Assembly (NCBI GenBank): GCA_964369805.1
Contig: CAYJFM010000004.1
Span: 1 to 64,000, forward strand
From: CAYJHC01 sp964369805
Lineage (GTDB): Bacteria; Bacillota; Clostridia; Peptostreptococcales; Anaerovoracaceae
Length of the DNA stretch: 64,000 bases
Direction: 5' to 3'
In this document: piece after piece, positions 25,690 through 35,577 of the stretch
How positions within the stretch are numbered: position 1 is the stretch's first letter
Layout: every line of letters begins with the position of its first letter
Notes under the pieces: generated by a model
Told to the model about the DNA's origin: nothing
The model's database searches: none
Seen by the model: only the letters and a program-made list of their open reading frames with translations
Program-made: the position numbers and the translations under genes

Positions 25690-25714
25690 TATACTATTTG
25701 GAAATAAAGAAATC

Positions 25715-25750
25715 AAAAGGGAGAGTCATAAAATACTGATTCTCCTTTTT
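25715..25750 (+). terminator. Intrinsic terminator of the surface-protein group
   Basis: Stem AAAAGGGAGAGTCA with TGATTCTCCTTTT (two G-T pairs), loop TAAAATAC, followed by T residues. Confidence 0.9.
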
Positions 25751-25802
25751 GTAATTTACCAAAGGTTCATGTGAAAATGTAATTAACTTAGCTATAGCTT
25801 AC

Positions 25803-25831
25803 TTGAATGAGTAACGTAAAAAGTGTATAAT
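25803..25831 (+). promoter_or_regulatory. Promoter of the tandem PH-like/zinc-ribbon genes
   Basis: TTGAAT (25803-25808), 17-base spacer, TATAAT (25826-25831), 39 bases before the ATG at 25871. Confidence 0.7.
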
Positions 25832-25870
25832 TAGCCTATAAATATGCGTGATTATTAAATGGAGAAGGAA

Positions 25871-26431
25871 ATGGCAAATAAAGAGATAGAAATAGAAATA
25901 GATTTAGACTTAATGGACGGTGAAGAAATATTACTTGAAGAAGGAGAAGTGAGAGGAGTAGATAAAGGAAGTGTTCTTTTTTTTGATGATTTAATTTTAA
26001 CAAATTATAACTTAATATACGTATTTAGAAGTCTTTTAGGGAAGGTGAAAGACGTCAATAAATATGCATTAGAAGACATACTTTTAGATGAAAATAATGA
26101 AGCTATGGTATACACCTATGGCAAAAAAGAGCCTGTGGATCTAAAAGTAATCTTTAAGGGAAAAAAGCTTGAACTTCTGTTTCAGGATGAGTCAGAAGAA
26201 AACTTAAAAATCTGGGTTAATGCAATCAGAAATGCATTATATGATTTAACTGGAAAAGGAAAAACGATAAAAAAAGATACTGAAGCTGTGATAAAAGTAG
26301 AGCCAGAAGCTGTATCAAAAGAAAAAATAAAATATGTTTCAAAAGAGTGTTTTGGATGCAAAACTCTAATCACAGGAGAAGAAGGTGCTGTAACTATATG
26401 TGAATACTGTGGCACTAAACAAGCTTTATAG
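25871..26431 (+). CDS. PH-like domain protein with C-terminal zinc ribbon (paralogue 1)
   Basis: A 186-residue protein of unknown function. Residues about 10-125 form an all-beta pattern ending in a helix (DDLILTNYNLIYVFRSLLG, then LKIWVNAIRNALYDL), which resembles bacterial PH or GRAM-like domains. A charged linker leads to a zinc ribbon at the C-terminus with two Cys pairs (ECFGCKTLITG and CEYCGTKQAL). There is no signal peptide or membrane segment. The ATG at 25871 is chosen since GGAGAAGG lies just upstream of it and the earlier ATG at 25859 has no site. The next gene is a clear paralogue. Confidence 0.7.
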   Translation: MANKEIEIEIDLDLMDGEEILLEEGEVRGVDKGSVLFFDDLILTNYNLIYVFRSLLGKVKDVNKYALEDILLDENNEAMVYTYGKKEPVDLKVIFKGKKLELLFQDESEENLKIWVNAIRNALYDLTGKGKTIKKDTEAVIKVEPEAVSKEKIKYVSKECFGCKTLITGEEGAVTICEYCGTKQAL

Positions 26432-26533
26432 AAATTACAAAAGAGAAAGTAAATAATAAGTACTTTAGCGAAGTGAGTTCAAAGTACTGCAAATAGTATA
26501 TAGGAAATTGAAGAAAATAGATTGGAGAATGAA

Positions 26534-27091
26534 ATGGCAGATTTAAACCTAAGAAGTGATGAAAAAATAATTTTAGAAGATGGAGATGTAAGTGAGTCAG
26601 GCTTATCAGGAAGTCTACTTTTTTCTGATGATCTTTATCTAACAAACTATAACCTGATCTATGTATATGTAGGGCTTTTTGGAAAAGTAAAGAATATTAA
26701 AAAGTATTCCTTAGAAGATATAAAGATTGATGAAAATGAAGAACCTATGGCATACAGAGACTGGAATGAAGATGCTGATTCAGTAGAACTTAGAGTAGAA
26801 TTAAGAAGTAAAACTCTTGAGGTTTTATTTTCAGAAGACACAGAAGAAAATGTAGAAATGTGGGTTGATGCAATAAAAACTGCAGTAGAGGATTTACCTG
26901 GAAAAGAAAGGAAAAAAGAAGCTAAGAAAGACACAGAAGAGACTAAAGAAATAAAAGAAGAAGCGGCGCCGAAGCCTGAAGAAAATGTAAAATTCGTTTC
27001 AAAAGATTGTTTAGGATGTGGAATGTTAATTACTGGCGGAGAAGGAAAACTTGTAGTTTGTGAGTACTGTGATACCAAACAAGCGCTTTAG
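26534..27091 (+). CDS. PH-like domain protein with C-terminal zinc ribbon (paralogue 2)
   Basis: A 185-residue paralogue of the previous gene. The shared core includes DDLYLTNYNLIYVYVGLFGK, a KYSLEDIKIDENEEPMAY stretch and WVDAIKTAVEDLPGK. The linker is longer and rich in Glu and Lys. The zinc ribbon has DCLGCGMLITGG and CEYCDTKQAL. The ATG at 26534 has TTGGAGA 7 bases upstream. The pair arose by tandem duplication and has diverged most in the linker. No terminator stands out after it; the branched-chain operon promoter lies about 95 bases downstream. Confidence 0.7.
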   Translation: MADLNLRSDEKIILEDGDVSESGLSGSLLFSDDLYLTNYNLIYVYVGLFGKVKNIKKYSLEDIKIDENEEPMAYRDWNEDADSVELRVELRSKTLEVLFSEDTEENVEMWVDAIKTAVEDLPGKERKKEAKKDTEETKEIKEEAAPKPEENVKFVSKDCLGCGMLITGGEGKLVVCEYCDTKQAL

Positions 27092-27186
27092 ATTGAAAAA
27101 ATGTAATGGATAAAAGCAAAAGGAATGATTTTGTCAAAAATACCAAAAAAATTAAAAAAATTTTGTAAAATTTGTGAAAAATAACA

Positions 27187-27215
27187 TTGACAAAAGAACG
27201 ATAAAATGATAAATT
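27187..27215 (+). promoter_or_regulatory. Promoter of the ilv-leu operon
   Basis: TTGACA (27187-27192), 17-base spacer, TAAATT (27210-27215). It is preceded by AT-rich, A-tract DNA that could serve as an UP element, and lies 43 bases before the leader peptide start. Confidence 0.7.
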
Positions 27216-27258
27216 ATGTCTATGTTATTTAAAAGCAAGCAAAGGAAGGAAGAACAAT

Positions 27259-27354
27259 ATGTTTACGATAATTAATACAGCATTAGTACTAGTGGTCCTC
27301 CTCAGCATTATCAAAAGTGAAGATAGTGCAATTTTGCGTTGCGTGAAGAATTAA
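27259..27354 (+). CDS. ilv-leu operon leader peptide (31 residues)
   Basis: A 31-codon reading frame with its own AGGAAGGA ribosome binding site, ATG start and TAA stop. It encodes MFTIINTALVLVVLLSIIK followed by SEDSAILRCVKN. Fourteen of 31 residues are Ile, Leu or Val, with an almost unbroken run at residues 9-18. The control run uses codons that are uncommon in this AT-rich genome (GTC, CTC, CTC, ATC). It ends 21 bases before an intrinsic terminator that precedes ilvB. This is the layout of ribosome-mediated attenuation: stalling at Ile/Leu/Val codons would prevent terminator formation. I could not define the antiterminator pairing with confidence. Confidence 0.88.
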   Translation: MFTIINTALVLVVLLSIIKSEDSAILRCVKN

Positions 27355-27375
27355 CATATTTACATTTGTATTTAT

Positions 27376-27408
27376 AAACCTTCCAGTGACGTACTGAAAG
27401 GTTTTTTT
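27376..27408 (+). terminator. Attenuator terminator upstream of ilvB
   Basis: Stem AAACCTTCCAGT with ACTGAAAGGTTT (one mismatch), loop GACGT, followed by seven T. It lies between the leader peptide and ilvB, and no T-box motif is present, so it fits a peptide-controlled attenuator. Confidence 0.92.
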
Positions 27409-27454
27409 ATTGTGTAAGATAGTTTGACAGGTTATTAGAGAAATGGAGGAAAAA

Positions 27455-29134
27455 ATGGAAGAGAAAATAATTGAATTAACCGGTGCAGAGATAGTAATAG
27501 AAGAATTAGTAAGGCATGACGTATCTGTAGTCTTTGGATACCCAGGAGGTACGGTAATTCCACTTTATGATGCCATTTATGATAATGAAAATAGGATACA
27601 TCATGTGCTTACTGCCCATGAACAAGGAGCAATACACGCAGCAGATGGGTATGCAAGAGCAAAAAATGGGACTGGAGTTGTAATAGCAACTAGTGGGCCA
27701 GGAGCAACAAATCTGGTAACTGGAATTGCCAATGCATACTTAGATTCAGTGCCTTTAGTGGCAATAACAGGTAACGTTCCGGTGTCATTAATTGGTAAAG
27801 ATAGTTTCCAAGAAGTAGATATAGTTGGGGTATCACAACCAATAGTAAAGCACAATTTTGTAGTAAGAGATATTAAAGATCTTGCAAGAACTATAAGAGC
27901 TGCATTTAAAATTGCAAATGCTGGAAGAAAAGGTCCAGTACTTGTAGACATACCTAAAGATATACAGACTGAGTCTTGTGAATATAACCCATATGCTGAT
28001 TTTGATGAGATTGTAAGAGAAAAGGCTATATTGAAGCCTAACTTGGAAAAAGTAGCAGAAGCTATTGAAACTATAAATAATTGCAAGAGACCATTTATTT
28101 ATGTTGGTGGTGGTGTTCTAGCAGGTGGAGTTGAGAAAGAAGTAATTGAACTAGCTCAAAAAATAGATGCTCCAATTGCAGTAAGTATGATGGGATTAAC
28201 AGCTATAGATTTTGATTATGAATATAATTTGGGAATGTCGGGAATGCATGGGAAGTATGCAGCCTCAATGGCACAAGATCGCTGCGATACAATAATTGCG
28301 TTGGGTGTTAGATTTTCAGATAGGGCAACTGGGAATGTAGCAAAATATATTAACGAAAAAAATATTATTCATGTAGATATAGATTTGGCTGAAATAGGCA
28401 AAAATGTTCAGGCAGACACACACATTTGTGGTAATATAGAAGAGGTGATGAAACATTTCTTAGAGGGTGTTAAAGAGAGTAATAAAAAAGAATGGCTAGA
28501 AGAAATTAAGAAATTTAAACACAGAGACGAGTACCATCCAACGTCAGAATTTAGACCAAGAAGTATAATAAAAACTGTGGGCAACAACTTTGAAGAAGAG
28601 ACTGTAGTTGCAACGGATGTAGGACAACATCAAATGTGGACTGTACAACATTATGAATTCCATAAACCAAGGACTTTACTATCTTCTGGTGGACTAGGAA
28701 CAATGGGATATGGACTTGGTGCAGCAATTGGGGGATGTTTTGCAAGTGGAAAAAAAGAAACAATTCTTTTCACAGGAGATGGAAGTTTCTCTATGAACTT
28801 GAATGAAATGGCTACAGCAGTGACAGAGAACTTACCTATAGTAATAATACTATTTAATAACAACGTGCTTGGAATGGTAAGACAATGGCAAAGTATTTTC
28901 TTTGATGGCAGACATTCACAAACTACTACAAACAGAAAGACTGACTTTGTTGCACTAGCTAAAGCCTTTGGAGCAGAAGGTCATAGGGTTACCAGCTTAG
29001 AAGAACTTGAAGAGGTTTTAAAGAATAGAAAAACTGAGGGGCCTATGTTAATTGAATGCCCAATAGATAAAGATGAAATGGTGTATCCTATGATTCCACC
29101 AGGACAGTCAGTAAAAGATATTATTTTAGAGTAG
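27455..29134 (+). CDS. ilvB: Acetolactate synthase, large (catalytic) subunit
   Basis: Thiamine diphosphate enzyme that condenses pyruvate to acetolactate, or with 2-oxobutyrate, the first common step of Ile/Val/Leu synthesis. The 559-residue product has VSVVFGYPGGTVIPLYDAI, HEQGAIHAADGYARA with the catalytic Glu, TSGPGATNLVTGIANAYLD, the FAD-binding middle domain, and the ThDP motif GDGSFSMNLNEMATAVTENL with NNNVLGMVRQWQ. Start at 27455 rather than 27443: GGAGG is 5 bases before the former. It is the first structural gene of the operon. Confidence 0.97.
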   Translation: MEEKIIELTGAEIVIEELVRHDVSVVFGYPGGTVIPLYDAIYDNENRIHHVLTAHEQGAIHAADGYARAKNGTGVVIATSGPGATNLVTGIANAYLDSVPLVAITGNVPVSLIGKDSFQEVDIVGVSQPIVKHNFVVRDIKDLARTIRAAFKIANAGRKGPVLVDIPKDIQTESCEYNPYADFDEIVREKAILKPNLEKVAEAIETINNCKRPFIYVGGGVLAGGVEKEVIELAQKIDAPIAVSMMGLTAIDFDYEYNLGMSGMHGKYAASMAQDRCDTIIALGVRFSDRATGNVAKYINEKNIIHVDIDLAEIGKNVQADTHICGNIEEVMKHFLEGVKESNKKEWLEEIKKFKHRDEYHPTSEFRPRSIIKTVGNNFEEETVVATDVGQHQMWTVQHYEFHKPRTLLSSGGLGTMGYGLGAAIGGCFASGKKETILFTGDGSFSMNLNEMATAVTENLPIVIILFNNNVLGMVRQWQSIFFDGRHSQTTTNRKTDFVALAKAFGAEGHRVTSLEELEEVLKNRKTEGPMLIECPIDKDEMVYPMIPPGQSVKDIILE

Positions 29135-29144
29135 GAGGGGTACA

Positions 29145-29393
29145 ATGGAAAAACTAACGCTTGAGCTAATTGTAGCTAACCAATATGGGGTTTTAAATAG
29201 AATAACAGGGCTTTATGCAAGAAGAGGCTTCAACATTCATAGCCTAGTAGTAAACCCAACTGAAGACACATCAATTTCAAAAATGATAATTGTGTCAGAG
29301 GCAGATGAGCTAACAAGAAACCAAATGATTAGCCAATTAGATAAACTATTCGATGTAATAAGTATTACTCAAATTGAGTGCATTGAGGAATAA
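29145..29393 (+). CDS. ilvN: Acetolactate synthase, small (regulatory) subunit, ACT domain only
   Basis: Binds valine and stimulates the large subunit. The product is only 82 residues: one ACT domain (ELIVANQYGVLNRITGLYA, RRGFNIHSLVVNPTED). Most Gram-positive small subunits have about 160-170 residues with a second domain; this one is like the short E. coli IlvM/IlvN forms. I see no continuation in any frame after the stop, so it looks natural and not truncated by a frameshift. AGGAGGGG precedes the ATG, 10 bases after ilvB. Confidence 0.93.
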   Translation: MEKLTLELIVANQYGVLNRITGLYARRGFNIHSLVVNPTEDTSISKMIIVSEADELTRNQMISQLDKLFDVISITQIECIEE

Positions 29394-29497
29394 GAGAAGC
29401 AGTAATACTGCAACAAAAGGAATCAACTGGAATATTGCCAGTAGATAATATAGCTAAACTATTAAATTTAATATTAAATAAGAAATGGAGAAACAAA

Positions 29498-30493
<996 letters not shown>

Positions 30494-30526
30494 TTAGATT
30501 CTAAACTAATAATCAATGAATTAAAT

Positions 30527-30563
30527 TATGGGTAATGGATAATACTAAAGTTCATTACCCATA
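30527..30563 (+). repeat. Hairpin between ilvC and ilvD
   Basis: TATGGGTAATG and its exact reverse complement CATTACCCATA (11 pairs) are separated by 15 bases. There is no T-tract, so it is probably an mRNA stability or processing element in the operon rather than a terminator. Confidence 0.7.
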
Positions 30564-30615
30564 TAACCTAATTAATGACCATATACTGCGGAATATAGAG
30601 AGAAGGAGCTTTACA

Positions 30616-32244
30616 ATGAATAGTAAGAAAATGACAGAGGGAATAGAGAATGCACCTAAAAGAGGACTACTCAAATCAATGGGATATACAGATGAGGCGC
30701 TTAGAAGGCCACTGATTGGTATAGTTAACTCGTTTAATGAAATAGTGCCTGGACATATTCACCTTCAAACTATAGCAAGAGCAGTTAAAGATGGAGTCTT
30801 AATGGCAGGAGGCACACCAATGGAGTTTAATACTATTGGGGTTTGTGACGGACTGGCAATGGGACATGAAGGAATGAGATATTCATTATCTTCAAGAGAG
30901 TTAATTGCAGATACTACAGAATGTATGGTAAGAGCACATTGTTTCGATGCTCTTGTATTCATTCCAAACTGTGACAAAGTTGTTCCAGGAATGTTAATGG
31001 CTGCAGCAAGACTAAATTTACCTAGCATCTTCGTATCTGGAGGTCCAATGCTATCTCTAGATGGAAAAGATTTAAATAGCATATTTGAAGCTGTTGGTAG
31101 TGTAAAGGCGGGTAAGATTACAGAAGAGGAGCTAAAAGTTGTAGAAGAAACATCATGCCCTGGTTGTGGATCATGCTCAGGAATGTTTACTGCAAACTCA
31201 ATGAACTGCCTGAGTGAGGCAATTGGAATTGCCTTAGAAGGAAATGGAACAATACCAGCTGTTTATGCAGAGAGGTTAAGATTAGCTAAAACTGCAGGAA
31301 TGCAGGTAATGGAGCTACTAAAAAAAGATATCAGACCAAGTGATATTATGACAGAAAAAGCATTTGAAAATGCACTTACAGTAGATATGGCTTTAGGCTG
31401 TTCTACTAACTCGATTCTTCATCTTCCAGCTATTGCTAATGAAGTGGGAATAAAAATACCTTTAGAAAAGGTAAATGAAATAAGCGAAAAAACACCTAAT
31501 GTGTGTAGACTTGCGCCAGCAGGTCCGTATCACATGGAGGATTTATATAAAGCAGGCGGTGTATATGGAGCTATGAAAAAAGTAGAAAATCTACTTCATG
31601 GTGATTGTATGACAGCCACAGGTAAGACAGTTGCAGAAAATTTAGAGTTTGCAACTTATGGTGACGGACAAGTAATTCAAGAATACACAAAGACCGGAGG
31701 CCTTGCGGCACTATTTGGTAATATTGCAAAGGATGGAGCCGTTGTTAAGAGAAGTGCTGTAAAGCCAGAGATGCTAAAGTTCACAGGAACTGCTAAGGTT
31801 TATGAAAGCGAAGAAGATGCGATTAAGGGTATCTTTGGTGGCGAGATTAAAGCAGGGAATGTTGTAGTAATTAGATATGAAGGGCCTTCGGGTGGTCCAG
31901 GAATGAGAGAAATGCTCTCTCCAACATCTGCAATTGCAGGTATGGGGCTTGATAGTGAAGTAGCACTTATTACTGACGGAAGATTTTCTGGTGCAACTAG
32001 AGGGGCTGCTATTGGACATATTTCACCAGAGGCAGCGGCAGGAGGAGTTATTGCTTATGTTAAAGATGGTGACCAGATTGCTATTGATATCAATAATTAC
32101 TCAATTAACTTATTGGTTTCAGATGAAGAACTGGAACAAAGAAAAGCAGAAATGCCAATAAAGAAAAAAGATAATGTTACAGGGTATCTAAAGAGATATG
32201 CAAAAAATGTAACATCAGCTAATAGAGGAGCTGTCGTTGAATAA
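30616..32244 (+). CDS. ilvD: Dihydroxy-acid dehydratase
   Basis: Iron-sulfur dehydratase that makes 2-oxoisovalerate and 2-oxo-3-methylvalerate. The 542-residue protein has GIVNSFNEIVPGHIHL, FIPNCDKVVPGMLMAA, the Cys-rich SCPGCGSCSGMFTANSMNCL, GCSTNSILHLPAIA and the C-terminal EGPSGGPGMREMLSPTSAI and GRFSGATRGAAIGH. Length is slightly under the usual 555-615 but with all motifs. The ATG at 30616 has AAGGAG 8 bases upstream; about 120 bases separate it from ilvC, holding a hairpin. Confidence 0.97.
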   Translation: MNSKKMTEGIENAPKRGLLKSMGYTDEALRRPLIGIVNSFNEIVPGHIHLQTIARAVKDGVLMAGGTPMEFNTIGVCDGLAMGHEGMRYSLSSRELIADTTECMVRAHCFDALVFIPNCDKVVPGMLMAAARLNLPSIFVSGGPMLSLDGKDLNSIFEAVGSVKAGKITEEELKVVEETSCPGCGSCSGMFTANSMNCLSEAIGIALEGNGTIPAVYAERLRLAKTAGMQVMELLKKDIRPSDIMTEKAFENALTVDMALGCSTNSILHLPAIANEVGIKIPLEKVNEISEKTPNVCRLAPAGPYHMEDLYKAGGVYGAMKKVENLLHGDCMTATGKTVAENLEFATYGDGQVIQEYTKTGGLAALFGNIAKDGAVVKRSAVKPEMLKFTGTAKVYESEEDAIKGIFGGEIKAGNVVVIRYEGPSGGPGMREMLSPTSAIAGMGLDSEVALITDGRFSGATRGAAIGHISPEAAAGGVIAYVKDGDQIAIDINNYSINLLVSDEELEQRKAEMPIKKKDNVTGYLKRYAKNVTSANRGAVVE

Positions 32245-32256
32245 AGGGGAAATATT

Positions 32257-33762
32257 ATGGAAAAAGTAAGAATTTTTGATACTACATTAAGAGATGGAGA
32301 GCAAGCACCTGGGTGCAGCATGGATATTGAAGAAAAATTAGAAGTTGCTAAGCAACTAGAGAAGTTAAAAGTTGATGTAATTGAAGCAGGCTTTGCTATT
32401 GCATCACCAATGGACTTTCAGTCAGTTAACCAAGTTGCAAATATTATAAAAGACTGTCAAGTTGCTTCTCTTTGTAGGGCTAATAAAAAAGATATTGATG
32501 TGGCATATGATGCTCTAAAAGGTGCGGCTGATCCACTGATTCATACATTTTTAGCAACTAGTCCACTACATATGCAGTACAAACTTAAGATGAGTGAAGA
32601 TCAAGTTATTGAGCAAATCAAAGAAAGCGTTAAGTACGCAAGATCACTTTGCCCTAATGTTGAGTTTAGTGCAGAAGATGCAATGAGAAGTGAGAAGCCT
32701 TTCCTTGCAAAGGTTGTAGAAACTGCTATTGCTAACGGTGCAAAAGTTATAAACGTTCCCGACACAGTAGGATACAGAACTCCAACAGAAATTGTTGAGT
32801 TTATTGATTATTTAATGAAGAATGTTCCAAACATTGACCAAGCAATACTTTCAGTTCACTGCCACGATGACCTAGGCCTTGGCGTTGCAAACTCAATTGC
32901 AGGTGTATCAGCAGGAGCTAGACAAATCGAATGTACACTAAACGGAATTGGAGAGAGAGCAGGAAATGCTTCACTTGAAGAAATCGTAATGGCACTTAAG
33001 ACTAGAGCAGATCACTTTGGAGTTACTACAGGAGTAGACACAAAACAGATTTACAGAGCTACAAGACTTGTATCAAATATTACAGGTATTGCAATCCCAG
33101 CAAATAAAGCAATTACTGGAGCTAATGCCTTTGCACATGAGTCAGGTATCCACCAACACGGAGTACTAGCTAACCCAGAAACATATGAAATCATGAAGCC
33201 AGAAGACATTGGTATTCCAGAGAAGCAAATGGTTCTAGGAAAGCACAGCGGAAGACATGCCTTCACACACAGGCTAGAAGCATTAGGATACGAACTTCCA
33301 AAAGAAGAAATCGACGAATTATTCAAGTCATTTAAAGACCTTGCTGATAAGAAGAAGACAGTTACTGACGACGATATTATTTCTCTATTATCTAACAATG
33401 ATCATAAAGAAATCGGCCAGTTCCAACTTGAAAGCTTCGTAATTAACTCAGGTAACCTAATCACAGCTACAGCTAACCTTAAGATTAAAAATGCTGATGG
33501 TAAGATTATTGAAAAAGTTGCTATTGGAGATGGACCGGTTGATGCATCATTTAAGGCTGTTAACAAGATTACAAAACACGACTTTAAGCTACATGAATAC
33601 AGAATTCATGCTGTAACTGGAGGAGAAGATGCTCTTGGTGAAGTAATGGTTAAACTTTCATTAGATGGAGAAGAAACACACACAGGTAGAGCTGTATCTA
33701 CTGACATTGTAGAATCAAGTATCAAAGCATACATTAACGGAGTAAATAAAATTTTAGGTTAA
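32257..33762 (+). CDS. leuA: 2-Isopropylmalate synthase
   Basis: Condenses acetyl-CoA with 2-oxoisovalerate, the committed step to leucine. The 501-residue protein has the HMGL-like barrel with FDTTLRDGEQAPGCSM, VHCHDDLGLGVANSIAGVSA, GIGERAGNASLEEIVM and ESGIHQHGVLANPETYE, followed by the LeuA regulatory (dimer) domain from about residue 375 to the end, which normally gives leucine feedback inhibition. It lies 12 bases after ilvD; AAAGGGG precedes the ATG. Confidence 0.97.
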   Translation: MEKVRIFDTTLRDGEQAPGCSMDIEEKLEVAKQLEKLKVDVIEAGFAIASPMDFQSVNQVANIIKDCQVASLCRANKKDIDVAYDALKGAADPLIHTFLATSPLHMQYKLKMSEDQVIEQIKESVKYARSLCPNVEFSAEDAMRSEKPFLAKVVETAIANGAKVINVPDTVGYRTPTEIVEFIDYLMKNVPNIDQAILSVHCHDDLGLGVANSIAGVSAGARQIECTLNGIGERAGNASLEEIVMALKTRADHFGVTTGVDTKQIYRATRLVSNITGIAIPANKAITGANAFAHESGIHQHGVLANPETYEIMKPEDIGIPEKQMVLGKHSGRHAFTHRLEALGYELPKEEIDELFKSFKDLADKKKTVTDDDIISLLSNNDHKEIGQFQLESFVINSGNLITATANLKIKNADGKIIEKVAIGDGPVDASFKAVNKITKHDFKLHEYRIHAVTGGEDALGEVMVKLSLDGEETHTGRAVSTDIVESSIKAYINGVNKILG

Positions 33763-33811
33763 GCCTAAATGATAATAGATAAAGATATTGATAGAAAAGG
33801 GGAATTTGAAA

Positions 33812-35068
33812 ATGGGAATGACCATGACACAAAAGATACTAGCAGAAGCTGCTGGTTTAGAAACTGTAAAAGCTGGAGAGCTAGTAATGGCAAAGCTTTC
33901 TATGGTGCTTGCAAATGATATTACTGCACCTGTAGCTATTAAAGAGTTTAAAAAAGCTGGACTTGAAAAAGTTTTTGATAAGACAAAGGTTTCATTAGTA
34001 ATGGACCACTTTACACCAAACAAAGACATAGCTGCAGCTGAGCAGTGTAAGGCTTGTAGAGAATTTGCTAGAGACCAAGAAATTGTAAACTTTTACGATG
34101 TAGGAGACATGGGAATTGAGCATGCACTGCTTCCTGAAAAAGGACTTGTAAAAGCAGGCGACGTTATTATCGGAGCTGACTCTCATACATGTACATACGG
34201 AGCTCTTGGAGCTTTCTCCACTGGCGTTGGTTCTACTGACATGGCTGCTGGAATGGCAAGCGGTAAAGCTTGGTTTAAGATCCCTGAAGCTATTAAAGTT
34301 GAAATTACAGGAAACTACTCAAGTGACTTTGTTTCAGGTAAAGACGTTATCCTTCACCTAATTGGAACAATTGGAGTTGATGGAGCACTTTACCAATCAC
34401 TAGAGTTTACAGGCGACGGAATTAAAAACCTTTCAATGGATGACAGACTTTGTATTGCTAACATGGCAATTGAAGCTGGTGCAAAAAATGGAATTTTCCC
34501 AGTAGACGAAATAACTAGAGAATACTTAGATGACAAGGGAGTTACATACAAAGAGTTCACAGCAGATGAAGATGCTGAGTATGCAAGAACAATTACTATT
34601 GACCTAGCTAAACTAGAGCCAACAGTATCATTCCCACACCTTCCAGAAAACACAAGAACACCTGACCAATTTGGCGATATTAAGATTGATCAAGTTGTAA
34701 TCGGATCATGTACAAACGGAAGAATCTCAGACATGAGAGAAGCTTACGAAGTTCTAAAAGGACAAAAAATCCATAGAGACGTAAGATGTATTATTTTCCC
34801 TGCTACACAAAAGATTTATCTTGAAGCAATGGAGCTTGGATATCTAAAAGCATTTATCGAAGCTGGAGCTGTAGTTTCTACACCAACATGCGGACCATGT
34901 CTAGGGGGGCATTCAGGAATTCTAGCAGCGGGAGAAAGATGCGTTGCTACAACAAATAGAAACTTTGTTGGTAGGATGGGTCATGTAAAATCAGAGGTTT
35001 ACCTATCAAGCACATATGTAGCTGCAAAGAGTGCAATCACTGGAAAATTAAGTGATCCAAGAGCATAA
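33812..35068 (+). CDS. leuC: 3-Isopropylmalate dehydratase, large subunit
   Basis: Aconitase-family subunit with a 4Fe-4S cluster; isomerises isopropylmalate. The 418-residue product has GADSHTCTYGALGAFSTGVG with the first cluster Cys, VIGSCTNGRISDMREAYEVL, and TPTCGPCLGGHSGILAAGE with the CxxC cluster pair. Size matches the archaeal/clostridial type of about 420 rather than the enteric 466. The ATG at 33812 has AAAAGGGGA upstream, and the earlier TTG codon in frame is not supported. Confidence 0.96.
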   Translation: MGMTMTQKILAEAAGLETVKAGELVMAKLSMVLANDITAPVAIKEFKKAGLEKVFDKTKVSLVMDHFTPNKDIAAAEQCKACREFARDQEIVNFYDVGDMGIEHALLPEKGLVKAGDVIIGADSHTCTYGALGAFSTGVGSTDMAAGMASGKAWFKIPEAIKVEITGNYSSDFVSGKDVILHLIGTIGVDGALYQSLEFTGDGIKNLSMDDRLCIANMAIEAGAKNGIFPVDEITREYLDDKGVTYKEFTADEDAEYARTITIDLAKLEPTVSFPHLPENTRTPDQFGDIKIDQVVIGSCTNGRISDMREAYEVLKGQKIHRDVRCIIFPATQKIYLEAMELGYLKAFIEAGAVVSTPTCGPCLGGHSGILAAGERCVATTNRNFVGRMGHVKSEVYLSSTYVAAKSAITGKLSDPRA

Positions 35069-35091
35069 AAAGAATATAGAGGAGAATAATA

Positions 35092-35577
35092 ATGGAAAGA
35101 AATGCGATTAAATTCGGAGATAATATAGATACAGATGTAATCATCCCAGCTAGATACCTTAATACTTCAGATCCTGATGTTCTGAAGCAATACTGCATGA
35201 TTGATATTGATGAGAGCTTTGCTGGTAGAGTTAAAGCTGGTGATGTTATGGTAGGCGGAAAGAACTTTGGATGCGGATCTTCAAGAGAGCACGCGCCAAT
35301 TTCAATTAAGGCTTCAGGAATTGATCTAGTAGTAGCTAAGACTTTTGCTAGAATCTTCTACAGAAACTCAATTAACATTGGACTTGCAATTGTTGAGTGC
35401 CCTGAGTTTGTAGAGGCAGTTGAAGAAAATGATATTATTGACTTTGACCTAAAGGCTGGAGAGCTTAAGATTGTAAACAAAGGACTAGAGTACAAAATTG
35501 CTCCATTCCCTGCTGCAATTCAAAATATCGTTGACGCTGGAGGACTTCTTCCTGCAATTAAAGAAGGGAGAATCTAA
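35092..35577 (+). CDS. leuD: 3-Isopropylmalate dehydratase, small subunit
   Basis: Swivel-domain partner of LeuC. The 161-residue product has KFGDNIDTDVIIPARYLNT, GGKNFGCGSSREHAPISIK and TFARIFYRNSINIGLAIVEC, the standard signature; its length fits the short clostridial/archaeal type that pairs with a 420-residue LeuC. It follows leuC by 23 bases and its stop overlaps the leuB start by one base. Confidence 0.97.
   Translation: MERNAIKFGDNIDTDVIIPARYLNTSDPDVLKQYCMIDIDESFAGRVKAGDVMVGGKNFGCGSSREHAPISIKASGIDLVVAKTFARIFYRNSINIGLAIVECPEFVEAVEENDIIDFDLKAGELKIVNKGLEYKIAPFPAAIQNIVDAGGLLPAIKEGRI

Noticed and set aside
27092..27454. A T-box riboswitch for the ilv-leu operon
   Set aside because: No T-box sequence or long specifier-loop structure is present; the leader is short and holds an Ile/Leu/Val-rich frame and a terminator instead.
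29145..29393. Frameshifted or truncated ilvN
   Set aside because: No remaining part of a second small-subunit domain was found in any frame after the stop; the single ACT form occurs naturally in other bacteria.
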